A model generated the notes under the pieces. That model saw only the letters and a list, made by a program, of their open reading frames with translations. It did no database searches and was not told the origin of the DNA. From positions 1 to 64,000 of the forward strand of contig VFKA01000080.1 of the NCBI GenBank assembly GCA_009885795.1: DNA of 64,000 bases, written 5' to 3'. This DNA comes from Rhodospirillales bacterium (GTDB taxonomy: Bacteria > Pseudomonadota > Alphaproteobacteria > Dongiales > Dongiaceae). Both the position numbers and the translations under genes were made by a program. Below are positions 43,288 through 51,375 of this stretch, piece by piece (the stretch's first letter is position 1; every line of letters begins with the position of its first letter).

Positions 43288-44067
43288 ATGGATGCCAAGA
43301 TCGCCGAGCAGGCGGCGCGGCATTTGTGGGCCGAGCACGAGGGGCGCGCGAACTACAACAACCTGCCCGCCGAACTGCGCCCGGCGAACCTCGACGATGC
43401 CTACGAGTTCCAAGACGCTTTCCACGTCCTCGCCCGTCAAGCGCGCGGGTCCATCGCCGGCTGGAAGATAGCGACGACGACCAAGGTGATGCAGCAATTG
43501 ATGGGGCTCGACCGGCCCTGCGCCGGCGCGATCTTCGAGCGCACGATCCACCGAAGCCCGGCGCGGCTGCGCGCCGCCGACTATGTCAACCTCAAGATCG
43601 AATGCGAGCTGGCGTTCCGGCTCGGCGCCGATCTGCCGGCGGCCGGCGCGCCCTTCACCGCCGAAAGCGTCTTCGGCACCATCGAAGCGATGATGCCGGC
43701 TTTCGAGTTGATCGACGACCGGAACGCGGTCTACAAGGAGACCGAAGCGCTCAGCCTGATCGCCGACAATTGCTGGAACCAGGGGATCGTGATCGGGGAG
43801 CCGCGGCCGGTGCCGCCGGCCGGCGCCATGAATGACTTGCGCGGCCGCATGGAGATTGCCGAGCGGCCGGCGCTCGAGGGCGGCGCGGACGGGCCGCTGG
43901 AGGCCCTGGCCTGGATCGCCAATCTGATCGCCTCGCGCGGCGGCGAACTTCGCCGCGGCATGGTCGTGATGACCGGCAGCCTGGTGCCGACGACGGCGAT
44001 TGCTGCGGGAGAAACGGCTGTGTTCGCTGTCGCCGGATTGGGCGACGTCCATCTCGCCGTGACCTGA
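43288..44067 (+). CDS. 2-keto-4-pentenoate hydratase family (MhpD/FAH-like)
   Basis: A 259-aa protein of the fumarylacetoacetase/hydratase fold. VNLKIECELAFRLGADLP has the metal-binding Glu-x-Glu-type motif (ECELAF), followed by IEAMMPAFELIDDR and a C-terminal GMVVMTGSLVPTTAIAAGET loop. The clear Shine-Dalgarno GAGAGGA precedes the ATG. It lies 30 bp after the RAYT right end and was probably next to lacI before insertion. It would hydrate or decarboxylate a 2-keto acid made by the HisD-like/SDR pathway. The specific substrate is uncertain. Confidence 0.82.
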   Translation: MDAKIAEQAARHLWAEHEGRANYNNLPAELRPANLDDAYEFQDAFHVLARQARGSIAGWKIATTTKVMQQLMGLDRPCAGAIFERTIHRSPARLRAADYVNLKIECELAFRLGADLPAAGAPFTAESVFGTIEAMMPAFELIDDRNAVYKETEALSLIADNCWNQGIVIGEPRPVPPAGAMNDLRGRMEIAERPALEGGADGPLEALAWIANLIASRGGELRRGMVVMTGSLVPTTAIAAGETAVFAVAGLGDVHLAVT

Positions 44068-44102
44068 GGAATTGCGCCAACAAGAGTGTCGGGGAGAGGA
44101 CC

Positions 44103-44882
44103 ATGGATTTCGGAATAAGAGGCCGCACGGCCATCGTGTGCGCCGGCAGCAAGGGGCTGGGCAAGGGCTGCGCCGCGGCGCTTGCCGCGGAAGGCGTGAG
44201 GATCGTTCTCAACGCCCGCGACCCCGGCCCCTTGGCCGAGACCGCGGCGGCGCTGCGCCGCGACGCGGGCGTCGAGGTGATCGAGGTCGCGGCCGATGTC
44301 GGCACCGCCGCCGGCCGCGCCGCGATCCTCGCCGCCTGCCCGGATCCCGACATCCTGGTCAACAACGCGGGCGGGCCGCCGCCGGGCGACTTCCGCGAAT
44401 GGGGCGAGGCGGAGTGGCACGCCGCGCTACAGAACAACATGGTCTCGCCGACGCTCCTCATCCGCGCGGTGATCGACGGCATGATCCGGCGGCGCTTCGG
44501 GCGCATCGTCAACATCACCTCCGCGGCGGTGAAGGCGCCCTACCCCGCGCTCGGTCTATCGAACGGCGCGCGCGCCGGCCTCACCGGCTTCGTCGCCGGC
44601 CTGTCGCGCCAGGTCGTGCGCCATGGCGTCACCATCAACAACCTGCTGCCGGGGTCGCATGACACCGACCGGCTGCGCGCCATCATCGCGCGCGAGGCCG
44701 CCGCCAAGAAAATGCCGTTCGAGGCCGCCCTGGACCAGGCGCGCGCGGAGGAGGTCGCCGGGCGGTTCGGCACGATCGAGGAATTCGGCGCGGCTTGCGC
44801 ATACCTCTGCAGCGCCAAGGCCGGCTTCATCACCGGGCAGAACCTGCTGCTCGACGGCGGCTACTATCACGGCACGCTGTAG
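44103..44882 (+). CDS. SDR-family protein lacking the usual catalytic Tyr-Lys
   Basis: A 259-aa Rossmann-fold SDR. The cofactor motif is AGSKGLGKGC (in place of TGxxxGxG) and the NNAG motif is ILVNNAGGPPPGDF. The active-site region reads NITSAAVKAPYPALGLSNGA then RAGLTGFVAG. The serine is present, but the YxxxK positions are replaced by L.LSN...R. Several 3-oxoacyl-reductase-like relatives with the LSN..R pattern are known, so this is a real subfamily rather than a sequencing error. The start ATG at 44103 follows GGGGAGAGG. It is 35 bp downstream of the hydratase, so the two are probably cotranscribed. Confidence 0.8.
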   Translation: MDFGIRGRTAIVCAGSKGLGKGCAAALAAEGVRIVLNARDPGPLAETAAALRRDAGVEVIEVAADVGTAAGRAAILAACPDPDILVNNAGGPPPGDFREWGEAEWHAALQNNMVSPTLLIRAVIDGMIRRRFGRIVNITSAAVKAPYPALGLSNGARAGLTGFVAGLSRQVVRHGVTINNLLPGSHDTDRLRAIIAREAAAKKMPFEAALDQARAEEVAGRFGTIEEFGAACAYLCSAKAGFITGQNLLLDGGYYHGTL

Positions 44883-45054
44883 CCCTTGGCCGCCGGGCCG
44901 TCCCCTGGGCAGCGAGGCCTTTCCCGCGCGGCTGGTATGGATCGCGGGGCGAACGCCGCGCCCCGCCAAGCGCGGCCCCAAGCCTGTCCTCGGGCCGGCC
45001 ATTGGCCGGACCCGGGGGCCGCGCCGGCGCGATGAAGCGGGGATGCGGTTAGTT

Positions 45055-45165
45055 TAGTGTACTGTCACCGTAATTCCGTAATTCTGCGTAATTCTGTCAC
45101 CGTAATTCCTGTCACCGTAATTCCAGTGCACTGTCACCGTAATTCGTAATTGTGTCACCGTAATT
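45055..45165. repeat. REP-like array: five copies of TGTCACCGTAATT
   Basis: The 13-mer TGTCACCGTAATT occurs perfectly at 45063-45075, 45095-45107, 45110-45122, 45132-45144 and 45153-45165, with CGTAATTC half-copies between. Spacing is irregular (32, 15, 22 and 21 bp). The motif resembles repeats that flank RAYT genes in other bacteria, and here it abuts a truncated RAYT. Unit length and spacing do not fit CRISPR. The upstream stretch 44883-45054 shows nothing I recognise. Confidence 0.7.
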
Positions 45166-45438
45166 GAGGTCGCGGCACATGAAGCGCCCGGCATCCGCAT
45201 CGTCGGAGATTGCCGTCGCGCAGCGGCGTGCCCGGCCGCGACCCATCGACGCCTATCTCGGTCAGGCCGCCGGCCGCGACGCCGGCATCGCGCTGGCCTA
45301 CCTGGAAGGCGGCCATACGCAGACGGCGATCGCGCGGGTCGCCGGGCTGTCGGTTTCACGCGTCAGCCGGCTCGTGCGCGCCCATGAGGCAAAAGGCAAG
45401 ACCTGACCCCATTCTTGAGACCTGACCCCATTCTTGAG
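45164..45438 (+). pseudogene. Truncated RAYT C-terminus with REP end and tandem 19-bp repeat
   Basis: Positions 45164-45406 encode 80 residues (KRPASASSEIAVAQRRARPR ... EAKGKT) that match the C-terminus of the intact RAYT at 42391-43254 in most positions, and the DNA is similar too. The HUH and tyrosine parts are missing. 45386-45410 repeats the same 25-bp end found in the intact element. Just after it, ACCTGACCCCATTCTTGAG occurs twice in tandem (45401-45419 and 45420-45438). This is a decayed second copy. 45439-45558 shows only AT-rich non-coding sequence. Confidence 0.8.
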
Positions 45439-45558
45439 TCGGTCTCGGAGGTGGCGACATCATTGATTCAACTGTGTTGCTCATTTCCCAACCCCTCGCT
45501 GGATCAAGCACATCAACAGGATGTTATTCCAATCATCAACATATTCATACTAATAACA

Positions 45559-46518
45559 TTACTTGTTGAAATTACTTAGATTGTTTAGGAACTCAACGGT
45601 TCTTTTCTTCGAAATATTGGCCTGTTCATACCAATAATTAGAATACTCAGTGTTCTTCACAACCCCCCACGCGTTCGAATAGGCAAGAGAAACCGCGATC
45701 TGGGCTTCAAAATGACCAGCCTTTGCTGCCCGAAGGAAAAGAGCGAATGCTCGGTTCATGTCCTTTCGCACGCCATCGCCGCTCTGAAGTAGCCCCGCCA
45801 AAAGTATTGCCGATCGTTCGTGACCAAGATTCGCGGCGTGTTCGAAGTACTTAGAACTCTTGATCTTGTTGATCGGCACCCCAGCGCCGTGGGCATAGGC
45901 GATACCGAATATGTAATTAGCTAGTATGTCGTCCATTTCCATGGCTTTATTCAGCCAGATGATTGCTGCGGGCAAATTCTTAGGTAAGCCACCGGTACCG
46001 AAAAGATATGAAACACCGAGCATCGACATTGCAGGTCTCCATCCCATCTCAGCCGATGCTTGATATAGGTCGACTGCTCTCTCGGGGTCGGTGAATTCAT
46101 TTGCCGCAGCGAGAGCGAACAGGGCTTCTGGCATTCCGCCTCTTGCCGCCAAATTGAGCAATCTAAGGCCTTCGGTGAAATCGCCAGTAACGAAATACGT
46201 AAGACCTAAGTAGTATTCATTGCGGGCTATGGAGGAGCTTTCATAAAGTTCTTTGCACTCTAGAATCAGCTCGGTGGAGACTGGGGCCGCAACGTTGCCA
46301 GTAAACCATTCGAAGACTTGATCGGGTCTGTAACCTAAATAGAAATGCGCACAAGCATTGTCGACCACACTGTCGTCAGTGGCGATGGCAGTGGTCGACC
46401 GAAAGCAGGCGTTCAATACTATAGCAAGTACAAGGAAACACTTGGCTTTGGAACTTACACCTACGCGCCTCCTCTGGGACGCGTTAGCTTTGGTTTCGAC
46501 CTTGACGTTTGGCCTCAT
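45559..46518 (-). CDS. Exported Sel1-repeat protein, possible lipoprotein
   Basis: A 319-aa protein with a hydrophobic leader (CFLVLAIVLNACFRSTTAIA) containing the lipobox-like LNAC. Several Sel1/TPR-like repeats follow (for example AMSMLGVSYLFGTGGLPKNL, ANYIFGIAYAHGAGVPINK, AKAGHFEAQIAVSLAYSNAW). Such repeats form a superhelical protein-binding scaffold, here probably in the periplasm. The start at 46518 overlaps the stop of the acyltransferase gene (ATGA). The gene is clearly more AT-rich than its neighbours, particularly 45559-45660, which suggests acquisition. The C-terminal tail (RTVEFLNNLSNFNK) is polar. Its partner protein is unknown. Confidence 0.8.
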   Translation of the reverse strand: MRPNVKVETKANASQRRRVGVSSKAKCFLVLAIVLNACFRSTTAIATDDSVVDNACAHFYLGYRPDQVFEWFTGNVAAPVSTELILECKELYESSSIARNEYYLGLTYFVTGDFTEGLRLLNLAARGGMPEALFALAAANEFTDPERAVDLYQASAEMGWRPAMSMLGVSYLFGTGGLPKNLPAAIIWLNKAMEMDDILANYIFGIAYAHGAGVPINKIKSSKYFEHAANLGHERSAILLAGLLQSGDGVRKDMNRAFALFLRAAKAGHFEAQIAVSLAYSNAWGVVKNTEYSNYWYEQANISKKRTVEFLNNLSNFNK

Positions 46519-47114
46519 ATCGTCTCCACCACCATTCGCCTGTCGGCGGTGAACTTGACGACGTTCACCGGCCGATCGGGGAAGACCATCTGTTTTGTCT
46601 CCTTGATCGCGGCTTCCGCGCCGCCGAAGGGCAGGATCGTGTCCATGAGCCAGACGGCATCGCCCGATTTCCACTCGGCGGGCTTGAGGCGGATGTCGCC
46701 GCGCCGCAGGCGCTCTTCGACTTCCGGCGCGACCAGCGCCCAGGTCACGAATCCGATCGGCCGGTTCTCCTGGCGCCACAGCCGGAACTGGCCGAGCGCC
46801 ACGGGCGGCACCAGCATCCATTCGAGATCGGCGATGAAGAGGTGGCGGTGCAGCGGCGACTGCATCATCAGCCACAGCGCGTGGCCCATGGCCTGGACCT
46901 TATCGAGCGAGGGGGCGGGCGTCGCCGGGGTGGTGGCGGCGCCCGTGCCGGTCTCCGGCGAGGCCGGTCCCGCATGGCCGTTGCCGTTCGGTTTGCTGGA
47001 AGTGGATTGCGGCGGCGGCGCGGTGTCGGCCGGCGGGGGTGCCGCGGGCGGAACCCTACCGCCCGCATGCGTTGGGGTCTTACCGCCGCTCCCTGCGCCC
47101 GCCCGCCTGGTCAT
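46515..47114 (-). CDS. HlyC-type toxin-activating lysine acyltransferase, orphan
   Basis: A 199-aa protein whose residues about 70-199 match the HlyC/ApxC/RtxC acyltransferase family: SPLHRHLFIADLEWMLVPPV, GQFRLWRQENRPIGFVTWAL, EVEERLRRGDIRLKP and SGDAVWLMDTILPFGG. The catalytic pair expected in the family, His and Asp, appears as H89 and D158. Residues 1-68 are a Pro/Ala/Ser-rich linker not found in classical HlyC. HlyC proteins transfer a fatty acyl group from ACP to internal lysines of RTX protoxins, but no RTX protein or type I secretion gene is in the window. The start at 47114 has a GGAGAAGAGAG ribosome-binding region; a longer start at 47171 would overlap the upstream ORF. Confidence 0.85.
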   Translation of the reverse strand: MTRRAGAGSGGKTPTHAGGRVPPAAPPPADTAPPPQSTSSKPNGNGHAGPASPETGTGAATTPATPAPSLDKVQAMGHALWLMMQSPLHRHLFIADLEWMLVPPVALGQFRLWRQENRPIGFVTWALVAPEVEERLRRGDIRLKPAEWKSGDAVWLMDTILPFGGAEAAIKETKQMVFPDRPVNVVKFTADRRMVVETI

Positions 47115-47145
47115 CGAGGCAACGCTCTCTTCTCCATGTCCAAGG

Positions 47146-47403
47146 CTAGACCTTGGATTTGACAGCGGCAACGGAAACCGGCGGCACTCCCGTCTTGACG
47201 TGCCTGCCCGGAACCGCGTCGAAAAATGTTGACTTTCTTGGTCGAGTTCCTGTAATGTTCACTGGTCTCGTTTCGGCGGGACTGGCGTCGTTCTTTGACA
47301 TCGTGAATAGGATCGCCGCGAACGGTGCCGCCTCGCACCCGCGGGTCGCCGCAGGAGGAAAGCAGGTCTCTTGACGGTGTTTTCCAAGGAAAAAAGTCTT
47401 CAT
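47146..47403 (-). CDS. 85-aa ORF upstream of the lysine acyltransferase, possible acylation substrate
   Basis: An 85-aa reading frame with ATG at 47403 and a GAGGA ribosome-binding sequence 8 bp upstream, ending 31 bp before the acyltransferase start. Its sequence begins MKTFFLGKHRQETCFPPAAT, has an internal MSKNDASPAETRPVNITG, and ends VPPVSVAAVKSKV. It is basic, with seven lysines, several near the C-terminus. I recognise no domain. The position and coupling suggest it could be a small substrate or leader for the acyltransferase, but it could also be non-coding. Codon-level conservation would settle this. Confidence 0.4.
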   Translation of the reverse strand: MKTFFLGKHRQETCFPPAATRGCEAAPFAAILFTMSKNDASPAETRPVNITGTRPRKSTFFDAVPGRHVKTGVPPVSVAAVKSKV

Positions 47404-47749
47404 GGGGTTGTTCCTCGAGAAAATGGAATCTCGTTTTCGAGTTTTTCGGCTGAAAACGACGACGGATCAATGGGTTGGGTCGTGAATCTTGTCGTTTCCG
47501 TCGCCGTCCCTGTCTTCCCTTCCACCGCTCCCGAATTGAACCTCCGATTTTCACCTGGGGATATCCCCTCCCGGCGGATGACAGAAGACGGAAGCCGGGC
47601 ATCGGACCCCCGATATCCGTCCCCCTGTTCCCTGTCATCCGATCCCTGTCCGGGCAAGCAGCCGCTGGCGTCGGCACGGAACCCGTACTATACCTTGGCC
47701 CCGATCCAAGCCTCGGAACCCAGCCCCCGCAACCAATGAAGAGACGACG
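47404..47749. other. Intergenic region with 8-bp hairpin, divergent promoters expected
   Basis: This gap separates the minus-strand small-ORF/acyltransferase/Sel1 unit from the plus-strand molybdenum hydroxylase operon. TCGTTTTC (47431-47438) is perfectly complementary to GAAAACGA (47452-47459) with a 13-nt loop, 28-56 bp upstream of the small ORF. Its AT content is higher than that of the flanking genes. Both units must have their promoters here; I could not pick convincing -35/-10 boxes. Confidence 0.4.
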
Positions 47750-48610
47750 ATGCGATACGAAGCGCCTACCACGATCAATGCCGCGGTAAAGCTGCTCGCC
47801 GGCAAGGCGGGCCTGGCCCGGGTGCTGGCCGGCGGCACCGACCTCCTGGTCCAGATGCGTACCGACCGGATCGCGCCCGACCTGGTGGTCGACGTGAAGC
47901 GCATACCGGCCCTCCATGCGATCGCCGCCAAGGCCGGCGGGTTTCGCATCGGCGCGGCCGTCAGCGGCGCCGTCATGGGCGAACACAAGGCCTTGCGCAA
48001 GGCCTGGCCTGGCGTCGTCGAGGCCGCGAACCTGATCGGCTCGGCCCAGATCCAGGGCCGGGCGACGCTGGCCGGCAACCTCTGCAACGCCTCGCCGGCC
48101 GCCGACAGCGTGCCGGCGCTGGTCGCCGCCGGCGCGTCCGCCGTCATCGCCGGCCCGCGCGGCAAGCGCACGGTGGCGGTCGAAGCGGTCGGCGTCGGCC
48201 CCGGCAAGAACTCGCTCAAGAAGGGCGAGCTGGTCGAGGCCATCCTGCTGCCCAAGCGCAAACCCCGCTCCGGAGACGCGTACTTGCGCTTCATTCCGCG
48301 CACCGAAATGGACATCGCGGTCGTCGGCGTCGGCGTCGATCTGACGCTCGATGGCAAGGGCGTGTGCGTGGCGGCGCGCGTGGCGCTTGGCGCCGTCGCC
48401 GAGCGCGTGATCCTGGTACCGGACGCGGCCAAGGCCCTCATCGGCACGACGGTGGACGCCAAGGCGCTGGAGAATCTTGCCGCCGCCGCCTCGGCCGCCT
48501 GCCGTCCGATCGACGACAAGCGCGGCACCAAGGAGTTCCGCATCAAGGTCGCAGGCGTCTTGGCGCGCCGTGCCGCGACCATCGCCTTGCGCCGCGCGAG
48601 GGGGAAATAA
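47750..48610 (+). CDS. Molybdenum hydroxylase FAD-binding subunit (CoxM/XdhB-type)
   Basis: A 286-aa FAD subunit. LARVLAGGTDLLVQMRTDRI is the FAD-contact AGGTDL motif, and a second contact is TLAGNLCNASPAADSVPALV (GN.cNasPaaD). Family length is about 290 aa. Its stop shares a base with the start of the small subunit. It passes electrons between the Mo centre, the Fe-S clusters and an acceptor. It is the first gene of a plus-strand operon with the small and large subunits and a MoaD-like protein. Confidence 0.9.
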   Translation: MRYEAPTTINAAVKLLAGKAGLARVLAGGTDLLVQMRTDRIAPDLVVDVKRIPALHAIAAKAGGFRIGAAVSGAVMGEHKALRKAWPGVVEAANLIGSAQIQGRATLAGNLCNASPAADSVPALVAAGASAVIAGPRGKRTVAVEAVGVGPGKNSLKKGELVEAILLPKRKPRSGDAYLRFIPRTEMDIAVVGVGVDLTLDGKGVCVAARVALGAVAERVILVPDAAKALIGTTVDAKALENLAAAASAACRPIDDKRGTKEFRIKVAGVLARRAATIALRRARGK

Positions 48611-49086
48611 TGTCCAAGGTTCGGGTTTCGACGACCATCAACGGCGACGCGACGGCCTATCTCTGCGACGCCGACGAAACGCTGCTCGACGTGCTGCGCG
48701 ACCGGCTCGGGCTCACCGGCGCCAAGGAAGGCTGCGGCACCGGCGATTGCGGCGCTTGCAGCGTCACCCTCGACGGGCGCCTGGTCTGCTCCTGCCTCGT
48801 GCTCGGCGCCGAGGCGGAAGGGCGCAAGATCGGCACCATCGAGGGCATCGCCAACGGCGACAAGCTGCATCCGCTGCAAACGAAGTTCATCGAATTCGCC
48901 GCCTTGCAGTGCGGCATCTGCACGCCGGGGTTCATCGTCGCGGCCAAGGCGCTGCTCGACCGCAACCCCAACCCGACGGAATCGGAGATTCGCTTCGGGC
49001 TCGCCGGCAATCTGTGCCGGTGCACCGGCTATGACAAGATCGTGCGCGCGGTCCAGGCCGTCGCCGCCGATATGAGAAGGAGCTGA
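48610..49086 (+). CDS. Molybdenum hydroxylase [2Fe-2S] subunit (CoxS-type)
   Basis: A 158-aa iron-sulfur subunit carrying two [2Fe-2S] clusters. The plant-ferredoxin-type motif CGTGDCGACSVTL lies near the N-terminus, and CGICTPGF then LCRCTGYDKI near the C-terminus. These eight cysteines are the standard set. It starts in a TAATG overlap with the FAD subunit gene and ends 3 bp before the large subunit gene, consistent with tight coupling and 1:1:1 stoichiometry. Confidence 0.92.
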   Translation: MSKVRVSTTINGDATAYLCDADETLLDVLRDRLGLTGAKEGCGTGDCGACSVTLDGRLVCSCLVLGAEAEGRKIGTIEGIANGDKLHPLQTKFIEFAALQCGICTPGFIVAAKALLDRNPNPTESEIRFGLAGNLCRCTGYDKIVRAVQAVAADMRRS

Positions 49087-49089
49087 CCC

Positions 49090-51363
49090 ATGCCGCTTGA
49101 TTCCAGCATCGACCCGGCAACGCACAAATTCAGGCTCGTCGGCACAAGGCCGGTCCGCCCCGATGGCGTGGACAAGGTCACGGGCCGCGCCAGGTTCGGC
49201 GCCGACGCCACCGCGCCCGGCATGCTCATCGGCCGAATCTTGCGCAGCCCCCACGCCCATGCGCGCATCCGCTCGATCGACACCGCCAAGGCCGCCAAGC
49301 TTCCCGGCGTCAAGGCCATCGTCACCCGCGACGATTTCAAGGAAGGCGATCCGTCCTTGCGCGACGTGCTCCGGAACGTCATGGCGCGCGACAAGGCCCT
49401 CTATGACGGGCACGCGGTCGCGGCCGTCGCCGCAATCAGCACCGCCGTCGCGCGCAAGGCGCTCAAGTTGATCGAGGTCGATTACGAGATCCTGCCGCAC
49501 GTGACCGACGTCGATGAATCGATGAAGCCGGATGCCCCGGTGCTTCACGCCGATTTGCGCACGGCCAACATCGAGCCGGCGCCCAAGAAGGCATCCAACA
49601 TCGCGGCGCGCCACGAATTCGGCCACGGCGATCCCGACATCGGGTTCAAGCAGGCCGCCGTCGTCGTCGAGCGCGACTTCAAGACCGAGGCGACGCATCA
49701 GGGCTACATCGAGCCCCATGCCTGCCTCGCCAGCGTCGGCCCTGACGGCCAGGGCGAGCTCTGGGTGTGCACGCAAGGGCACTACATGATCCGCAATGTC
49801 TGCGCGTCTCTGCTAGGCATGGACGTGTCCAAGTTGCGGGTGACGGCATCCGAGATCGGCGGCGGCTTCGGCGGCAAGACCACGGTGTTCATCGAGCCCG
49901 TGGCGCTCGCGCTGTCGCGCAAGGCCAACCGCCCGGTGAAAATGGTGATGTCGCGCGAGGAGGTGTTCCGCGCAAGCGGTCCGACCTCGAGCTCCAGCAT
50001 CAAGGTCAAGATGGGCGCGACCAAGGATGGCCGTATCACCGGCGCGCTTGCCGATATCCGCTTCCAGGGCGGCGCCTTCCCCGGCTCGCCCGTGGATTTC
50101 GGAGCGATGTCGGCCTTCGCCTGCTACGATCTCGACCATGTGAAGGCCATCGGCTACGACGTGGTCGTCAACCGCCCGAAGCAGGCCGCCTATCGCGCGC
50201 CCGGCGCGCCGATGGTGGCTTTCGCCGTCGAGAGCGTCATCGACGAGCTGGCCAAGAAGATCGGCATGGACCCGATCGAGCTGCGCCTGAAGAACGCCGC
50301 CAAGGATGGATCGCGCTCGTCCTACGGACCCAAATACGACCGCATCGGCCTGCGGCAATGCCTCGAGGCGGCGGGGCGGCACCCGCATTACAAGGCTCCG
50401 CTAGGGCCCAACAAGGGGCGCGGCGTCGCCGCCGGCTTCTGGTTCAATTTCGGCGGCCAGACTTGCGTGTCCTTGAACATCAACATCGACGGCACCGTGG
50501 CGCTGGCGGTGGGCACGCCCGATATCGGCGGCTCGCGCGCCTCGATGTGCCTGATCGCGGCCGAGGAACTTGGGATCGGCTACGAGCAGGTGCGCGCCAT
50601 CGTCGCCGACACAAGTTCGCTCGGCTACAACGACATTTCCGAAGGCAGCCGCGTCACGTTCTCCACCGGCCTGGCCACGATCGAGGCCGCCCGCGAAGCG
50701 ATCGTCAAGCTTTGCGCGCGCGCCGCCAAGACCTGGGGCATCTCGCCCGACGCCGTCACCTGGGAGAACGGTCATGCCAAGCCGTCGGGCCCCAACGCCG
50801 GCAATTTCGCGCCGCTGTCGCTGGCCGACATCGCCAAGACGGCCGCCAACACCGGCGGCCCCATCGCCGGCCACAACGAAGTGAACGCCGAAGGCGCGGG
50901 GGTCAGCTTCGCCGTCCATATCTGCGACGCCGAGATCGACCCCGAAACCGGCCGGGTGCTGATCACGCGCTATACCGTCATCCAGGACGCCGGCAAGGCC
51001 ATCCACCCGAGCTACGTCGAAGGACAATTCCAGGGCGGCGCCGTGCAGGGCATCGGCTGGGCCATCAACGAAGAATACGTCTACGGCAAGGACGGCCGGC
51101 TGCAGAACGCGGGCTTCCTCGACTACCGCATTCCCGTGGCCTCGGACCTGCCGATGATCGACACCGTGATCGTGGAGGTGCCCAATCCGGGGCACCCCTA
51201 CGGCGTGCGCGGCGTCGGCGAGACGTCGATCGTGCCGCCGCTGGCGGCCATCGCCAACGCCGTCTCCGCCGCCGCCGGCGTGCGCCTGACGCAACTGCCG
51301 ATGTCGCCGCCGCGCGTGCTGAAGGCCATCGACGGCGCTTCCGCCGCGGCCGGCCGCCGCTAG
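49090..51363 (+). CDS. Molybdenum hydroxylase large (molybdopterin-binding) subunit
   Basis: A 757-aa xanthine-dehydrogenase/aldehyde-oxidase-type subunit. The catalytic glutamate is E711 in VRGVGETSIVPP. Mo-cofactor contacts include GGGFGGKT and QAAYRAPGAPM (about residues 364-374). The active-site loop is AYRAPG, not the AYRCSFR of form I CO dehydrogenase, so CO oxidation is unlikely. It hydroxylates an aromatic heterocycle, aldehyde or related molecule. Relatives of this subclass accept nicotinate, isoquinoline or other N-heterocycles, but no specificity can be read here. The MoaD-like gene lies 12 bp downstream. Confidence 0.9.
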   Translation: MPLDSSIDPATHKFRLVGTRPVRPDGVDKVTGRARFGADATAPGMLIGRILRSPHAHARIRSIDTAKAAKLPGVKAIVTRDDFKEGDPSLRDVLRNVMARDKALYDGHAVAAVAAISTAVARKALKLIEVDYEILPHVTDVDESMKPDAPVLHADLRTANIEPAPKKASNIAARHEFGHGDPDIGFKQAAVVVERDFKTEATHQGYIEPHACLASVGPDGQGELWVCTQGHYMIRNVCASLLGMDVSKLRVTASEIGGGFGGKTTVFIEPVALALSRKANRPVKMVMSREEVFRASGPTSSSSIKVKMGATKDGRITGALADIRFQGGAFPGSPVDFGAMSAFACYDLDHVKAIGYDVVVNRPKQAAYRAPGAPMVAFAVESVIDELAKKIGMDPIELRLKNAAKDGSRSSYGPKYDRIGLRQCLEAAGRHPHYKAPLGPNKGRGVAAGFWFNFGGQTCVSLNINIDGTVALAVGTPDIGGSRASMCLIAAEELGIGYEQVRAIVADTSSLGYNDISEGSRVTFSTGLATIEAAREAIVKLCARAAKTWGISPDAVTWENGHAKPSGPNAGNFAPLSLADIAKTAANTGGPIAGHNEVNAEGAGVSFAVHICDAEIDPETGRVLITRYTVIQDAGKAIHPSYVEGQFQGGAVQGIGWAINEEYVYGKDGRLQNAGFLDYRIPVASDLPMIDTVIVEVPNPGHPYGVRGVGETSIVPPLAAIANAVSAAAGVRLTQLPMSPPRVLKAIDGASAAAGRR

Positions 51364-51375
51364 CGGCCCCACGCC

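Noticed and set aside
45055-45165. Possible CRISPR array of TGTCACCGTAATT repeats
   Set aside because: Units are 13 bp, spacing is irregular and no cas gene or leader is nearby; fits REP sequence.
45164-45406. Independent 80-aa DNA-binding protein
   Set aside because: Near-identical to the C-terminus of the RAYT at 42391-43254, so a truncated copy.
47635-49782. 715-aa open frame on the minus strand
   Set aside because: Antisense to the molybdenum hydroxylase genes, which have clear Fe-S and FAD motifs on the plus strand.
49090-51363. Form I carbon monoxide dehydrogenase
   Set aside because: The active-site loop is AYRAPG instead of the CO dehydrogenase AYRCSFR motif.
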